Source: Vibrio gallicus (lineage in GTDB: Bacteria > Pseudomonadota > Gammaproteobacteria > Enterobacterales > Vibrionaceae). Taken from it: 64,000 bases of DNA. The position numbers were made by a program, and so were the translations under genes. The notes below the pieces were generated by a model. It was not told the DNA's origin. It was given only the letters and a program-made list of their open reading frames with translations, and did not search any database. The stretch spans positions 620,001 to 684,000 of the forward strand of contig NZ_AP024872.1 of the NCBI RefSeq assembly GCF_024346875.1. The letters are read 5' to 3'. Shown here one piece after another: positions 44,810-54,288 of the stretch (its first letter is position 1; each line of letters starts with the position of its first letter).

Positions 44810-45391
44810 CTACTTGTTCGTACTAACGATCTGGTACTGCTGGCAAAGTGTTTGCAACAAAACGTCACTTAGATCTGACAACAGCAAATATGGCTTCATC
44901 TTTGCTTCAATTTTAAAGCGTTGATTAAAGTTGTTAAACCAAGTCATTAGATGCACCTCTAGTAACTCAGTTGCTAGTTCATCTTGCTGCGACTCGATCA
45001 ACATGCCAAGTACCATCAGCATTAAGCCCACCTGATCTTCTGGCTCTTTTTGCTGTGACTGCAACTCAAATCCGCAACGAGTTAAAAAATCACGATAATT
45101 GATGGTCGATGTACCAAAAACAACTTGCTCCTTATCCAGATAGACTGAGCCCCACGGTGCTGCTGGCATCTCACCAATGCCTGAGAATAGACGGTCATGT
45201 TCTAGCTGAAGTTCTTGTTCATTAGCCGTGGTAAAGCTCTCAAGCATTACATTAAGCTGAGGAAGCGAGGTATCTACACTGCTTAGCAATTCACTCAAGT
45301 TTGCCGCTGCGTAGTCCTTCGGCGGATAGTAAAACAACGCACCGAATAGCTTAGCCAATACGCTAAGATCGCCGTTATCTAATTGATTCAT
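44810..45391 (-). CDS. dmsD: DmsD/TorD-family chaperone
   Basis: A 193-residue all-helical protein of the TorD/DmsD family that binds the Tat signal of the molybdoenzyme and holds it for cofactor insertion. Typical motifs are LFGALFYYPP near residue 15, DRLFSGIGEMPAAPWGSVYLD near 65 and EPEDQVGLMLMVLGML near 110. It follows dmsC with a hairpin in between and precedes the ferredoxin gene. Together they are maturation genes for the upstream reductase. Confidence 0.9.
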   Translation of the reverse strand: MNQLDNGDLSVLAKLFGALFYYPPKDYAAANLSELLSSVDTSLPQLNVMLESFTTANEQELQLEHDRLFSGIGEMPAAPWGSVYLDKEQVVFGTSTINYRDFLTRCGFELQSQQKEPEDQVGLMLMVLGMLIESQQDELATELLEVHLMTWFNNFNQRFKIEAKMKPYLLLSDLSDVLLQTLCQQYQIVSTNK

Positions 45392-45424
45392 ATATACATT
45401 ACCTTAAAGCGGCAAATATCAAAA

Positions 45425-45453
45425 AATAGAGTGGGAAATAACCCCACTCTATT
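45425..45453 (-). terminator. Hairpin between dmsC and dmsD
   Basis: AATAGAGTGGG (45425-45435) pairs with CCCACTCTATT (45443-45453). It may partly terminate or stabilise dmsABC mRNA, lowering expression of dmsD and the ferredoxin. Confidence 0.65.
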
Positions 45454-45468
45454 ATTACCCGTCAACCG

Positions 45469-46314
45469 TTAGTATAAACCAGCGGTAAAGTGCATACCGT
45501 AAAACACATTACGCCCTGCAAGTTCAGCCACCAGTAGTACCACCAAGGTAATACACATCAGCAGTGAACGAGAAGACTTGCCCTCAATCACAAACGCTGA
45601 CACTAACCACAATAGCAACGCCAGCGCCATCAATAGGACATGCACAGTAACATAGCCAGATAGCACGGCTATCTGAGTCATTCCATGATGGATCGCAGTA
45701 TCGATGTTACCAAACAGCATCACTTGCAATGATTCACTTGCAAGATGGAGCGATAAGAACGCAATCCCTATTACGGCTAGCGTTTTTAGGACACACTCTT
45801 GTCCAAGACCAAATACTTGGACAAGAGTTGCTGCAAATAATAAACCTAGGGTCGCTACTGTAAACCAAAACTGGATCACGGTGTTGCTGGTAAACCATGC
45901 TGGTACAGTTGGGATAAGATAAACCTTCGCCATAGCGAACATAAATACCACACCCACCACAATCGAAAGCAGACTAAGTCCTTTTTGAACTACTCTGCCA
46001 CCGATGTTCAATAGCGCACTCAACCACGCCAAGCCTGCAATAGCTAGAAAGCTTGAACCCGTTAAGATCTCATTGGAAAGAGCCGACGGACCTACACGAT
46101 TAAATGCGTTGAACGCTCGTAATGGTGAGCCTAGGTGAGTCGTCGAACACATAAATCCAATCGCCATAACCGCAAGCACTAGAAAGCGAGCAATATGCAG
46201 ATTACGAGTTGCGGGTTGGTTATTATTTAGCTGCTGAAGACTTAGTACAATCTGCGCACCTACTGCTGTTTGCGCCAGTACCGTAAACCCAACTAAAGGT
46301 AATTCATAGATCAT
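45469..46314 (-). CDS. dmsC: DMSO reductase membrane anchor
   Basis: A polytopic protein of 281 residues with eight hydrophobic helices. Family signs are the N-terminal MIYELPLVGFTVLAQTAVG, TTHLGSPLRAFNAF near residue 62, the region STTHLGSP typical of menaquinol-binding DmsC, and NEILTGSSF. It passes electrons from menaquinol to DmsB. The start overlaps the dmsB stop by one base. Confidence 0.93.
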   Translation of the reverse strand: MIYELPLVGFTVLAQTAVGAQIVLSLQQLNNNQPATRNLHIARFLVLAVMAIGFMCSTTHLGSPLRAFNAFNRVGPSALSNEILTGSSFLAIAGLAWLSALLNIGGRVVQKGLSLLSIVVGVVFMFAMAKVYLIPTVPAWFTSNTVIQFWFTVATLGLLFAATLVQVFGLGQECVLKTLAVIGIAFLSLHLASESLQVMLFGNIDTAIHHGMTQIAVLSGYVTVHVLLMALALLLWLVSAFVIEGKSSRSLLMCITLVVLLVAELAGRNVFYGMHFTAGLY

Positions 46315-46943
46315 TACTTAACCTCCCTTGGGTTTTGTAGAAAGCCGCTCTGATCGTTAGTTGGCTTACCATTTGGATTCAGCTTCACAATAAGGTTAGG
46401 ATGGGTTAATGCTGAAGAAGGAAGCGGTGCTACATCAGCATTGGTGCCGTACTTCTCACGCAATTCATCTATTGGGCCAAACTCAATCGCACGCAGTGGA
46501 CAGCTATCCACACATACAGGATTAAGGCCTTCACCAACACGCTCAAAACAGCCGTCACACTTGGTCATATGACCTTTTTCTTCGCTGTATTGCGGCGCAC
46601 CATACGGGCACGCCAAATGACAAGATTTACAGCCAATGCAAACCGACTCATCAACAACCACAAGGCCATCTTCTTTACGTTTATGCATCGCACCTGATGG
46701 GCAAACTTTAGTACAAGCTGGTTGGCTGCAATGGTTGCAAGAGATTGATAAGTAGTAAGCAAATACATTCTGACGATAAGCGCCATCTTGCTCAGACCAG
46801 TTACCACCTACATATTCGTATACGCGACGGAAATTACGATCAATACCTAGATCTTTGTTGTCTTTGCATGACATCTGGCAGGTTTTACAGCCAGTACATT
46901 TACTTGAATCGATGAAAAAACCGTACTGTTTTTCAGGAGTCAT
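46314..46943 (-). CDS. dmsB: DMSO reductase iron-sulfur subunit
   Basis: A 209-residue protein with four 4Fe-4S clusters, seen as CTGCKTCQMSC, CNHCSQPACTKVCP, CIGCKSCHLACPYG and CDGCFERVGEG...CVDSCP. YGFFIDSSKCTGC at the start and PYGAPQYSEEKGHMTKCDGC are family-typical. It relays electrons between DmsC and DmsA at the membrane. Overlaps its neighbours by one base on each side, so all three are coupled. Confidence 0.95.
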   Translation of the reverse strand: MTPEKQYGFFIDSSKCTGCKTCQMSCKDNKDLGIDRNFRRVYEYVGGNWSEQDGAYRQNVFAYYLSISCNHCSQPACTKVCPSGAMHKRKEDGLVVVDESVCIGCKSCHLACPYGAPQYSEEKGHMTKCDGCFERVGEGLNPVCVDSCPLRAIEFGPIDELREKYGTNADVAPLPSSALTHPNLIVKLNPNGKPTNDQSGFLQNPREVK

Positions 46944-49390
46944 TATTTCGCCCCCATTTTCTTAATTAGAGTCACTTCCACAAGGTTAGTGTGGCTTGGA
47001 TTGGATTTTGCAAGTGGGCTTGGACGCTGAGTGGTCAATACATTAATTGAGCCCGCTTGGTCGACACCTTTCTTATTCGGTGAATACCATGCCCCCTCTC
47101 CGAGACCTGTCATTCCTGGCATAATGCGTGGCGTCACTTTTACGCGCACATTCAACTCACCATGTTTACTACGCACATTCGCAAGGTCGCCATTTTCAAG
47201 GCCACGCTTTTGCGCATCCATAGGGTTGATCCACAACTCTTGTGGTGCAGCGGCTTTTAAAACATCAACGTTGGCATAGGTTGAGTGCGCACGAGCCTTG
47301 TAGTGGAAGCCTGTTAACTGTAAAGGAAACTCCTTACGCTCCTCTGAATCCCAACCATTAAAGGTCGAGTGGTACTCTGGCAGAGCAGTAACGTGCTCAT
47401 CTTCATCCAGTTCCCAAGTCTGAGCGATATGGGCAAGACGCTCAGAGTAGATCTCGATTTTACCTGATGGTGATGCTAGTGGATTCGCCACAGGATCGCG
47501 ACGGAACTCTTCAAATGCTACGTGCGGACGATCAAATTGCTTCTTATAGATGCCTTGGACACGCATATCTTTATAGCTAGGAAGGTTTGGATCTTGGTTG
47601 CTCTGCTGAGTCAGTGCATACAGATGCTGTAACCACTGCTCTTGGGTACGCCCTTCGGTAAACTCATCCAAAACGCCCATTCGCTTGGCAACGCCAGACA
47701 TGATGTCGTAGATTGGTTTACATTCAAAGCGAGGCTCAATTGCTTGGCTAGCAAAGATGAAGTACGGCATTGATGCCGCAGCACCATCCATACAGAAATC
47801 AGATTGTTCAGACATGGTGCAATCTGGTAGAACGATATCTGCATACTTAGCTGATGCCGTCATGTGGTTATCAATCACCACAATCATCTCACACGCTTTT
47901 TCATCTTGTAGGATTTCGTGAGTACGGTTGATATCGGAGTGCTGGTTAATAATACAGTTTCCTGCATAGTTCCAAATAAACTTGATGTTAGTATCAAGCT
48001 TGTTCACACCCTGAATGCCATCGGTTAGATCGGTCATTTCCGTGCCACGCACAATAGCATCAGTCCATAAGAACATCGGAATAGATGCCTTAATTGGGTT
48101 GCTCAGTGTCGGGAAACGAACAAATGGGTAACTGTGATTCCCTTCACGGGCGCCAGTACCACCGCCTTGCAGACCAACTTGACCACGTAACAGCGACAGC
48201 ATCATGATTGCCTTACACGCCTGTTCACCGTTAGCGGAACGCTGTATACCCCAACCTTGGTTGATGTAGATGCGTTTAGCATCACCAATTTCACGCGCAA
48301 GCTTGATTATCACATCAGCAGGAATACCTGTAATTGGCTGTGCCCATTGCGGAGTTTTGGCTACACCATCAGGTCCTGAGCCTAAGATATAATCCTTGTA
48401 GCTGCCGTTGTTAGGTGCGCTGCTTGGTAGGGTTTTGCTGTCGTAACCGACGCAGTACTTATCGAGGAAAGGTTGGTCAACCTTATCTTCAGTAATCAAT
48501 ACGTGTGCAAGCGCGGCAACTAATGCTGCATCGGTACCATGTTTAATTGGCACCCACTGATCTTCACGACCTGCCGCAGTATCAGTATAACGAGGGTCAA
48601 TACAGATAGTACGGGTATGATTGATGTTTTTACCATCAACATAGCTATGAACTTGGCCACCACCCGACATGCGTGTTTCAGCGGGGTTATTACCAAACAT
48701 CAAACACAGATCAGCATTTTGAATATCATCAATAGAGTTGTTATCAACCCATTGACCATAAAAGTATTTCGACATCCATTCGATGTTTGCAGCGGAGTAA
48801 TCTCCATAGTGATTCAGATAACCACCACATAGATTCATCATACGTGCAATTAGAGTCTTGCCAGGCGCCCAGCTTTTGGTCACTGTCCCGCCAAGGGTAC
48901 CAGTGCCATAGTTTAGGTAAACAGCTTCATTGCCGTGCTCTTTGATGATGCGTTGTAAGTTATCGCCAATCGCATCAAAGGCTTCATCCCAAGTGATACG
49001 CTTAAATTTACCTTCACCACGCTTACCAACACGCTTTAGTGGGTACTTTAGACGATCAGGGGAATAGACACGGCGACGCATTGAGCGACCGCGTAAACAT
49101 GCGCGAACCTGATGGTAGTCATTAAATTTGTCATCACCGGTATTATCGGTTTCAACCCAAGTTATCTCACCATCAACTACATGCATACGTAATGGACAAC
49201 GAGAGCCACAGTTTACAGTACATGCTGACCACACAATTTTTTCATCTGGTTTTGCTGGTGTCTCTTTTGCCACTGCTTTAGTTGAGAATGGCAATGATAA
49301 AGCGTTGCCTGCAAGTGCCAAAGCCCCCAGCGCAGTCCCCCCTTTTAACGCATCGCGCCGACTGATCGTAAATTTACCATCTGAACTCAT
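46943..49390 (-). CDS. dmsA: DMSO reductase catalytic subunit, Tat-exported
   Basis: An 815-residue molybdopterin enzyme, the normal size. The Tat signal is SRRDALKG near residue 10 with a hydrophobic stretch to about 40. A 4Fe-4S ligand segment follows (CTVNCGSRCPLRM near 57). Later YLNYGTGTLGG, IDPRYTDTA and INQGWGIQRSANGEQ are typical of DmsA and not of NapA or FdhF. It reduces DMSO or TMAO in the periplasm. It starts the operon; oxygen control by FNR is expected from the family, but I did not find a clear FNR site. Confidence 0.94.
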   Translation of the reverse strand: MSSDGKFTISRRDALKGGTALGALALAGNALSLPFSTKAVAKETPAKPDEKIVWSACTVNCGSRCPLRMHVVDGEITWVETDNTGDDKFNDYHQVRACLRGRSMRRRVYSPDRLKYPLKRVGKRGEGKFKRITWDEAFDAIGDNLQRIIKEHGNEAVYLNYGTGTLGGTVTKSWAPGKTLIARMMNLCGGYLNHYGDYSAANIEWMSKYFYGQWVDNNSIDDIQNADLCLMFGNNPAETRMSGGGQVHSYVDGKNINHTRTICIDPRYTDTAAGREDQWVPIKHGTDAALVAALAHVLITEDKVDQPFLDKYCVGYDSKTLPSSAPNNGSYKDYILGSGPDGVAKTPQWAQPITGIPADVIIKLAREIGDAKRIYINQGWGIQRSANGEQACKAIMMLSLLRGQVGLQGGGTGAREGNHSYPFVRFPTLSNPIKASIPMFLWTDAIVRGTEMTDLTDGIQGVNKLDTNIKFIWNYAGNCIINQHSDINRTHEILQDEKACEMIVVIDNHMTASAKYADIVLPDCTMSEQSDFCMDGAAASMPYFIFASQAIEPRFECKPIYDIMSGVAKRMGVLDEFTEGRTQEQWLQHLYALTQQSNQDPNLPSYKDMRVQGIYKKQFDRPHVAFEEFRRDPVANPLASPSGKIEIYSERLAHIAQTWELDEDEHVTALPEYHSTFNGWDSEERKEFPLQLTGFHYKARAHSTYANVDVLKAAAPQELWINPMDAQKRGLENGDLANVRSKHGELNVRVKVTPRIMPGMTGLGEGAWYSPNKKGVDQAGSINVLTTQRPSPLAKSNPSHTNLVEVTLIKKMGAK

Positions 49391-49919
49391 GGTTGTTCCC
49401 TAGCTTATATTGTCTAAAGTGAGTTTTTACAAACCTTCTGCAATCAATAGCGGAATCACAATCGATGATTCCTAAAACAAAAAATGGCAAAAGAAGGTTG
49501 TTAAAGAATTAATGCTCCACAAAAATGTGGTTGATTAATCACGGCAAAATATAACCGTGATTAACCTCACACAAACTAAGGTTAATGGTCATTGCCATGT
49601 CATGAAATTGTTAGAACGTGATGCAACCTAACTTTCCAATCAATATAAGTGGTTGTTTTTAATACACTCCATGTAACTGATTCTTAGTCCCAACGATTAT
49701 AACTCCAACAGGTGGCCTCTGGTTTGTTCGATTAATCCAGGTTCTCTATCTGAATTCACCAATGCACCTGTATTAATTCATGCCTTTTACATGGCTTAAG
49801 GGTTCTTCGCTTCAATTATTTCAATTATTACAAAAGTAATTTGCTATAACCGCTGTTTTTAACAAATTGGTTTTCATGAATAATGCGCCCAACGAAACGA
49901 ACAACACGAGAACTTAATT
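49391..49919. other. Divergent intergenic region between dmsA and an MFS gene
   Basis: No gene seen in 529 bases. It contains the 10-base inverted repeat at 49535-49564 described separately. A promoter for dmsA and one for the MFS gene should both be here. Confidence 0.6.
49535..49564. promoter_or_regulatory. Inverted repeat upstream of dmsA
   Basis: TTAATCACGG (49535-49544) and CCGTGATTAA (49555-49564) are exact reverse complements separated by ten bases, so the centres lie two helical turns apart. The spacing fits an operator or a hairpin. It lies 145 bases upstream of dmsA. Confidence 0.45.
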
Positions 49920-51107
49920 ATGCCTTTAGCACTGTTCGCGCTTACCTTAAGCGCATTTGCAATTGGAACAACCGAATTTGTTATTGTCGGATTGATCCCA
50001 ACCATGGCAGCAGACTTAAATGTTTCACTGCCTTCAGCTGGGCTACTGGTTAGCCTCTATGCCCTTGGCGTTGCCGTAGGCGCTCCGGTACTTACTGCTC
50101 TAACCGGCCACTGGAAACGTAAAACTGTACTGCTTTCTGTGATGGGCCTGTTTGTATTAGGCAATGTATTAGCATGGCAAGCACCAAGCTATGAAACGCT
50201 AATTATTGCGCGCATTTTGACTGGCCTTGCCCATGGCGTTTTCTTTAGTATTGGTGCCACCATCGCCACCAGCTTGGTAGCCAAGGAAAAAGAAGCCAGT
50301 GCCATAGCAATCATGTTCACCGGACTTACCGTAGCTTTAGTGACAGGTGTACCTCTAGGAACTTACGTTGGGCAAACTTTTGGTTGGCAGACCACGTTCT
50401 TGATAGTAGCTATCCTTGGCGTTATCGCATTGATTGGCAGCTTCTTCTTAATACCAAGTAACCTAAAACAGCCTCCTGTTGCCAAGCTAAGTGAACAAGT
50501 TAAAGTATTAGCTGAACCGCGCCTACTACTTGTGTTTGCAATTACTGCTCTAGGTTATGGTGGTACGTTTACCGCCTTTACTTTCCTAGCTCCAATCTTG
50601 CAACAAATTACCGGTTTTGCAGACAGCGCAATTGGTATCATCATGCTTGTATATGGCGCGTCAGTTGCAGTTGGTAATATCTGGGGTGGCAAACTAGCCG
50701 ATAAAAAAGGCCCGGTTAATGCGTTAACTATTATCTTTATTGGCCTTGCCGCTACGCTATTGGTATTCAACGTGGCTGCGTTCAACCCTATCACGGCTGT
50801 ACTAACAATCTTGGTTTGGGGTGCCTTTGCCTTTGGTAATGTTCCTGGTCTTCAAGTTTATGTGGTAAACCTTGCTGAGAAACACGTTCCTAATTCAGTC
50901 AACGTAGCCTCTGGTATGAATATCGCTGCTTTCAACGTCGGTATTGCATTAGGTTCTTGGGGTGGCGGTGCTATCGTAGCCAATCCTGAGATGGGATTAA
51001 TGGATACCCCTTGGGTGGGAGCCGTTGTGGTAATCATCGCTCTTGGTCTAACCCGCTGGAGCGGATACCTTGACAACCGCGTGACTCAAACGAAATCACT
51101 GGCATAA
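49920..51107 (+). CDS. MFS exporter (DHA1, AraJ/YdhP-like)
   Basis: A 395-residue 12-helix transporter with FAIGTTEFVIVGLIPTMAADL at the first helix, the DHA1 motif GHWKRKTVLL, RILTGLAHGVFFSIGATIA, and GVPLGTYVGQTFGWQTTF, the drug-exporter motif C region. It probably exports purines, sugars or drugs. It is followed by a terminator, so it is monocistronic. Confidence 0.88.
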   Translation: MPLALFALTLSAFAIGTTEFVIVGLIPTMAADLNVSLPSAGLLVSLYALGVAVGAPVLTALTGHWKRKTVLLSVMGLFVLGNVLAWQAPSYETLIIARILTGLAHGVFFSIGATIATSLVAKEKEASAIAIMFTGLTVALVTGVPLGTYVGQTFGWQTTFLIVAILGVIALIGSFFLIPSNLKQPPVAKLSEQVKVLAEPRLLLVFAITALGYGGTFTAFTFLAPILQQITGFADSAIGIIMLVYGASVAVGNIWGGKLADKKGPVNALTIIFIGLAATLLVFNVAAFNPITAVLTILVWGAFAFGNVPGLQVYVVNLAEKHVPNSVNVASGMNIAAFNVGIALGSWGGGAIVANPEMGLMDTPWVGAVVVIIALGLTRWSGYLDNRVTQTKSLA

Positions 51108-51114
51108 TACCAGC

Positions 51115-51146
51115 CTAAAACCGCCCATCATTGATGGGCGGTTTTG
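51115..51146 (+). terminator. Terminator after the MFS gene
   Basis: AAAACCGCCCATCA pairs with TTGATGGGCGGTTTT and is followed by T-rich sequence on the plus strand. Confidence 0.92.
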
Positions 51147-51208
51147 TTGTATTCCACTGTTTCTATTGTCACCTATACTGATGGTCACTATACAATCGAC
51201 GCATAATA

Positions 51209-52393
51209 ATGAATAAAACCCAAACCAACTGCTTTATCTGCGTATTTTCACTTACCCTTGTTTTAGGGTTTGCAGTGGATATTATGGTTCCTTCACTGCC
51301 AGCGATCACCCGTCATTTTGGTGAAAATGCCCATTCTGGGAGCCTTATCGTATCGTCATATTTAATGGCTTACGCTATGACTCAGATTGTTTCTGGATAT
51401 ATTTCCGATGTCGTTGGCCGCAAATGGCTGTGTTGTACCAGTGCGTTATTGTTTAGCATTAGCCTTTTTTTGTGTGCCTATGTCACAAGCTTAAACCAGC
51501 TGATTGTATTGCGTGTTGTACAGGGGATCTGTGCCGGATTTTTTGGGGTTATTGCTAGAGCAATCTTAGCGGATGTATTTGAAGGCGACGAACTAAGTAA
51601 ACACTTCGCCAGTATGGGTTTGGTATGGGCTATGGGGCCTATCATCGCGCCTTTTATTGGTGGATATCTGCAAACATGGTTTGGGTGGCAGGCGGTTTTC
51701 TTTGCCTTGGCAGGGTTAAGTGGCGTTATCGCAATCTGGATTACACTGTTTTTATCTGAAACAGTGCGCAATAAAATTCACTTTAATATGAGCTCTTTAG
51801 TCGACGCTTACTCATATGTATTGACCAAAGATCAGTTTATTAAACTTTGTATAGGCGCAGGAATGACCTATGCCATCATTGCATCGTTTAACGTATTCGC
51901 TACTTATATTTTTCAAGATGGCTTTAATAAAAGTGCGGATTTCTATGGCCATGTCAGTCTATTCATGGGGCTATGTTGGTTTACAGGGCAGATGTTTTAT
52001 CGCTGGCTTTTAAACCGCAAACTGTGGACCAAGCAGTGGCTCTATCGAGTCTATATTGCAGGGATTGGCAGTGGTATCGTACTTGCGATTTTTTATATTA
52101 CTATCGGTGCACAGATCTGGATGTTCATCCTATTTCCCGCTATCTGCTTCTTTTGTGCATCAATTACCTATATTCATACCTTTGTGTATGCCTTTTCCAT
52201 TGTTTCAACAAAGGCTGGTACGGCTAGCTCACTGGTAGGCTCAATCTCTGCATTTGTTGCAGGCGTCACCCCCGCTTTAACTGCTAAGCTGCAACTGCCT
52301 CCCACTCAGATATTAATTGCATCGATAGCCTTATTGTTTATTGGCAACCTGATACTCAATCTTCATTCATTTAAACAGCGCTACCCTGACTAA
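51209..52393 (+). CDS. MFS exporter, Bcr/CflA-like
   Basis: A second DHA1 exporter (394 residues) of the Bcr/CflA type. The signature is VDIMVPSLPAITRHFG near residue 20, SGYISDVVGRKWL near 60 and RVVQGICAGFFGVIARAILAD near 100. Such proteins export bicyclomycin, sulfonamides or chloramphenicol, or amino acids. It is probably transcribed on its own. GC content is lower than the preceding MFS gene, but codon use is not clearly foreign. Confidence 0.88.
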   Translation: MNKTQTNCFICVFSLTLVLGFAVDIMVPSLPAITRHFGENAHSGSLIVSSYLMAYAMTQIVSGYISDVVGRKWLCCTSALLFSISLFLCAYVTSLNQLIVLRVVQGICAGFFGVIARAILADVFEGDELSKHFASMGLVWAMGPIIAPFIGGYLQTWFGWQAVFFALAGLSGVIAIWITLFLSETVRNKIHFNMSSLVDAYSYVLTKDQFIKLCIGAGMTYAIIASFNVFATYIFQDGFNKSADFYGHVSLFMGLCWFTGQMFYRWLLNRKLWTKQWLYRVYIAGIGSGIVLAIFYITIGAQIWMFILFPAICFFCASITYIHTFVYAFSIVSTKAGTASSLVGSISAFVAGVTPALTAKLQLPPTQILIASIALLFIGNLILNLHSFKQRYPD

Positions 52394-52423
52394 AGTGACA
52401 TGCTATTGATTATTGTGTAACCT

Positions 52424-52726
52424 GTGCCACCTATGACAAAGAAGCCTGATAGAACGACCGCAATGCGTAATATCATTGCCCAAGCCAAACAACAATTCCC
52501 ACTATACGAGGAAGAAACCTTTGTATGTGGAGATGGCACCAATTGTGTCGGTTGCCCTAAAAAGCTGATGGAATTGGTAGACACTGAGCTCAGCTATTGG
52601 GAAAGCTATCTCGATAGAGGACACACACCAAATTTTGATGATATCCGACGCTTTGGCAAACTGTGTACCAATGTCAAACGTGGGCTTGGGCGCAATGGTA
52701 TTGTCTACCAAGCCCCTGCAACATAA
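52424..52726 (+). CDS. Conserved small protein of Vibrio type
   Basis: A 100-residue protein with the Cys cluster CGDGTNCVGCPKKL, which could bind iron or zinc, and a helix with W-x2-YLDRG. It starts 31 bases after the MFS stop and may be in one transcript with it. No known domain was recognised. Confidence 0.65.
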   Translation: MPPMTKKPDRTTAMRNIIAQAKQQFPLYEEETFVCGDGTNCVGCPKKLMELVDTELSYWESYLDRGHTPNFDDIRRFGKLCTNVKRGLGRNGIVYQAPAT

Positions 52727-52874
52727 GTCTTAATATAATCAATCATATACAAAAATATTATGATGATGTGACCCTATACAACGTAAAGTGAGACATAACA
52801 TTGCGCTATTAGAGCTGTTGAATAAACCACAGCGATGCTACCTTTATCGCAGTTAAATTGTAGGAGCACTCACA

Positions 52875-53000
52875 ATGAAATCTTGGTTGAGATTTATTCC
52901 TTTAATCTTATTGGTTACTTACGTTATTACTTACGATGTAGTCGATCAGATGAACCATATGCCACAAAGCCAACAAACTGCACAGGTTGCTGGTAAATAG
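52875..53000 (+). CDS. Small membrane peptide, 41 residues
   Basis: ATG 52875 follows AGGAG with good spacing. The 41 residues begin MKSWLRFIPLILLVTYVITY, a single transmembrane helix, followed by a polar tail rich in Gln and Met. A terminator follows immediately at 53008, so it is a separate transcription unit. Function unknown. Confidence 0.7.
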   Translation: MKSWLRFIPLILLVTYVITYDVVDQMNHMPQSQQTAQVAGK

Positions 53001-53007
53001 CAGATTT

Positions 53008-53040
53008 TAAAAAGCCGAAGACATTGTCTTCGGCTTTTTC
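53008..53040. terminator. Terminator after the small peptide gene
   Basis: AAAAGCCGAAGAC pairs with GTCTTCGGCTTTTT around ATT. It serves the small peptide gene and, on the other strand, proV. Confidence 0.9.
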
Positions 53041-53088
53041 CTTTTTATAGCCTAATTTTTACCTTCTATACCTAAATAGCAATTAACC

Positions 53089-54288
53089 CTAAGGCGTTGT
53101 TTCTTTCTCTTTTTCAGAGAAGATATCCGCGACCTTCTCCCTCTCTAGCGCCCCTTCTAATTCACCATCTTCATTGATTACTGGTAAAGAGTAATCAGAT
53201 GAGATCGAATCAGTAAGTACGGTTTCAATTGCGTCATCAGAAGATACCGTCGGAACCTCCTCATACAAACATGGCTCAATAGACTCAAACTCATCACCAT
53301 CAGCGGCTTCTTGTAAGGTCTCTTCAGTCAATACGCCTTGGTAGACATCATCGGTAACGTGATAGCCGTACTCAGAGTTAGATCTGCGCATCTGTTTAAG
53401 TGCTTCGTCGATGGTGTTCGTGGTAATACGTAAAGCAGGTTTTTGCATCACGGTTTCTACCGTAAGCGCTCTAGCTCTATTTACGTCTTTAACAAATGCT
53501 TCCACATAATCCGTTGCCGGATTTAGCAAGATATCGTCAGGTGTCCCCTGCTGTACCAGCTCACCATCTTTTAGGATCGCAATCTTGTCTCCAATCCTAA
53601 GCGCTTCATCGAGATCATGGGTAATAAACACGATTGTCTTATGCAGCTTATCCTGAAGCTCGATTAACTGATCTTGCATCTCGCTTCGAATCAAAGGATC
53701 TAACGCCGAGAAAGCCTCGTCCATCAGTAAGATTTCAGCATCGGTACACAATGCCCGTGCCAAACCGACGCGTTGCTGCTGACCACCAGATAATTGAGAT
53801 GGATATTGGTCGCGATAGCCTTGCAGTCCAACTGTCTCAAGCCATTCACTGGCTTTTGCTAGGCGTTGTGACTTTTCTATCCCTTGCACCTCAAGGCCAT
53901 AGCCAACATTGTCAATCACCTTGCGATGGGGGAATAAACCAAAGCGCTGAAATACCATCGACATTTTATGGCGTCGAAATGCTTCTAGATCTTTAGCTGA
54001 AAATGACATCACATCTTCACCCTGCACATCTATACGCCCCGCCGTTGGGTCTATCAAGCGGTTAAAGTGGCGAATCAAGGTCGACTTTCCTGAACCCGAG
54101 AGGCCCATGATGACGAAGATTTCACCTTGCCCTATCTCTAGGTTAATATCCTTAAGGCCTACGGTGTGGCCGGTTTTAGCCAGCACATCATCTTTCGTTG
54201 CCCCTTGTTTAACCATCGGCAAAATAGATTCTGGTTTAGGTCCAAAGATCTTGTATAGGCCTTCAATTTTTATCAGTGTTTTAGTCAT
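53089..54288 (-). CDS. proV: Glycine betaine/proline ABC transporter ATPase
   Basis: ProV powers osmolyte uptake. Walker A GLSGSGKST lies at residues 62-70, the signature LSGGQ at 166-170 and Walker B LLMDEAFSAL near 187. Two CBS domains (about 275-395) sense ionic strength. The length of 399 is standard. The start overlaps the proW stop by eight bases, indicating coupling. Confidence 0.96.
   Translation of the reverse strand: MTKTLIKIEGLYKIFGPKPESILPMVKQGATKDDVLAKTGHTVGLKDINLEIGQGEIFVIMGLSGSGKSTLIRHFNRLIDPTAGRIDVQGEDVMSFSAKDLEAFRRHKMSMVFQRFGLFPHRKVIDNVGYGLEVQGIEKSQRLAKASEWLETVGLQGYRDQYPSQLSGGQQQRVGLARALCTDAEILLMDEAFSALDPLIRSEMQDQLIELQDKLHKTIVFITHDLDEALRIGDKIAILKDGELVQQGTPDDILLNPATDYVEAFVKDVNRARALTVETVMQKPALRITTNTIDEALKQMRRSNSEYGYHVTDDVYQGVLTEETLQEAADGDEFESIEPCLYEEVPTVSSDDAIETVLTDSISSDYSLPVINEDGELEGALEREKVADIFSEKEKETTP

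Noticed and set aside
49532..49541. FNR site in the dmsA upstream region (TGATTAATCA)
   Set aside because: The half-sites are too close for TTGAT-N4-ATCAA; it is part of a different inverted repeat.
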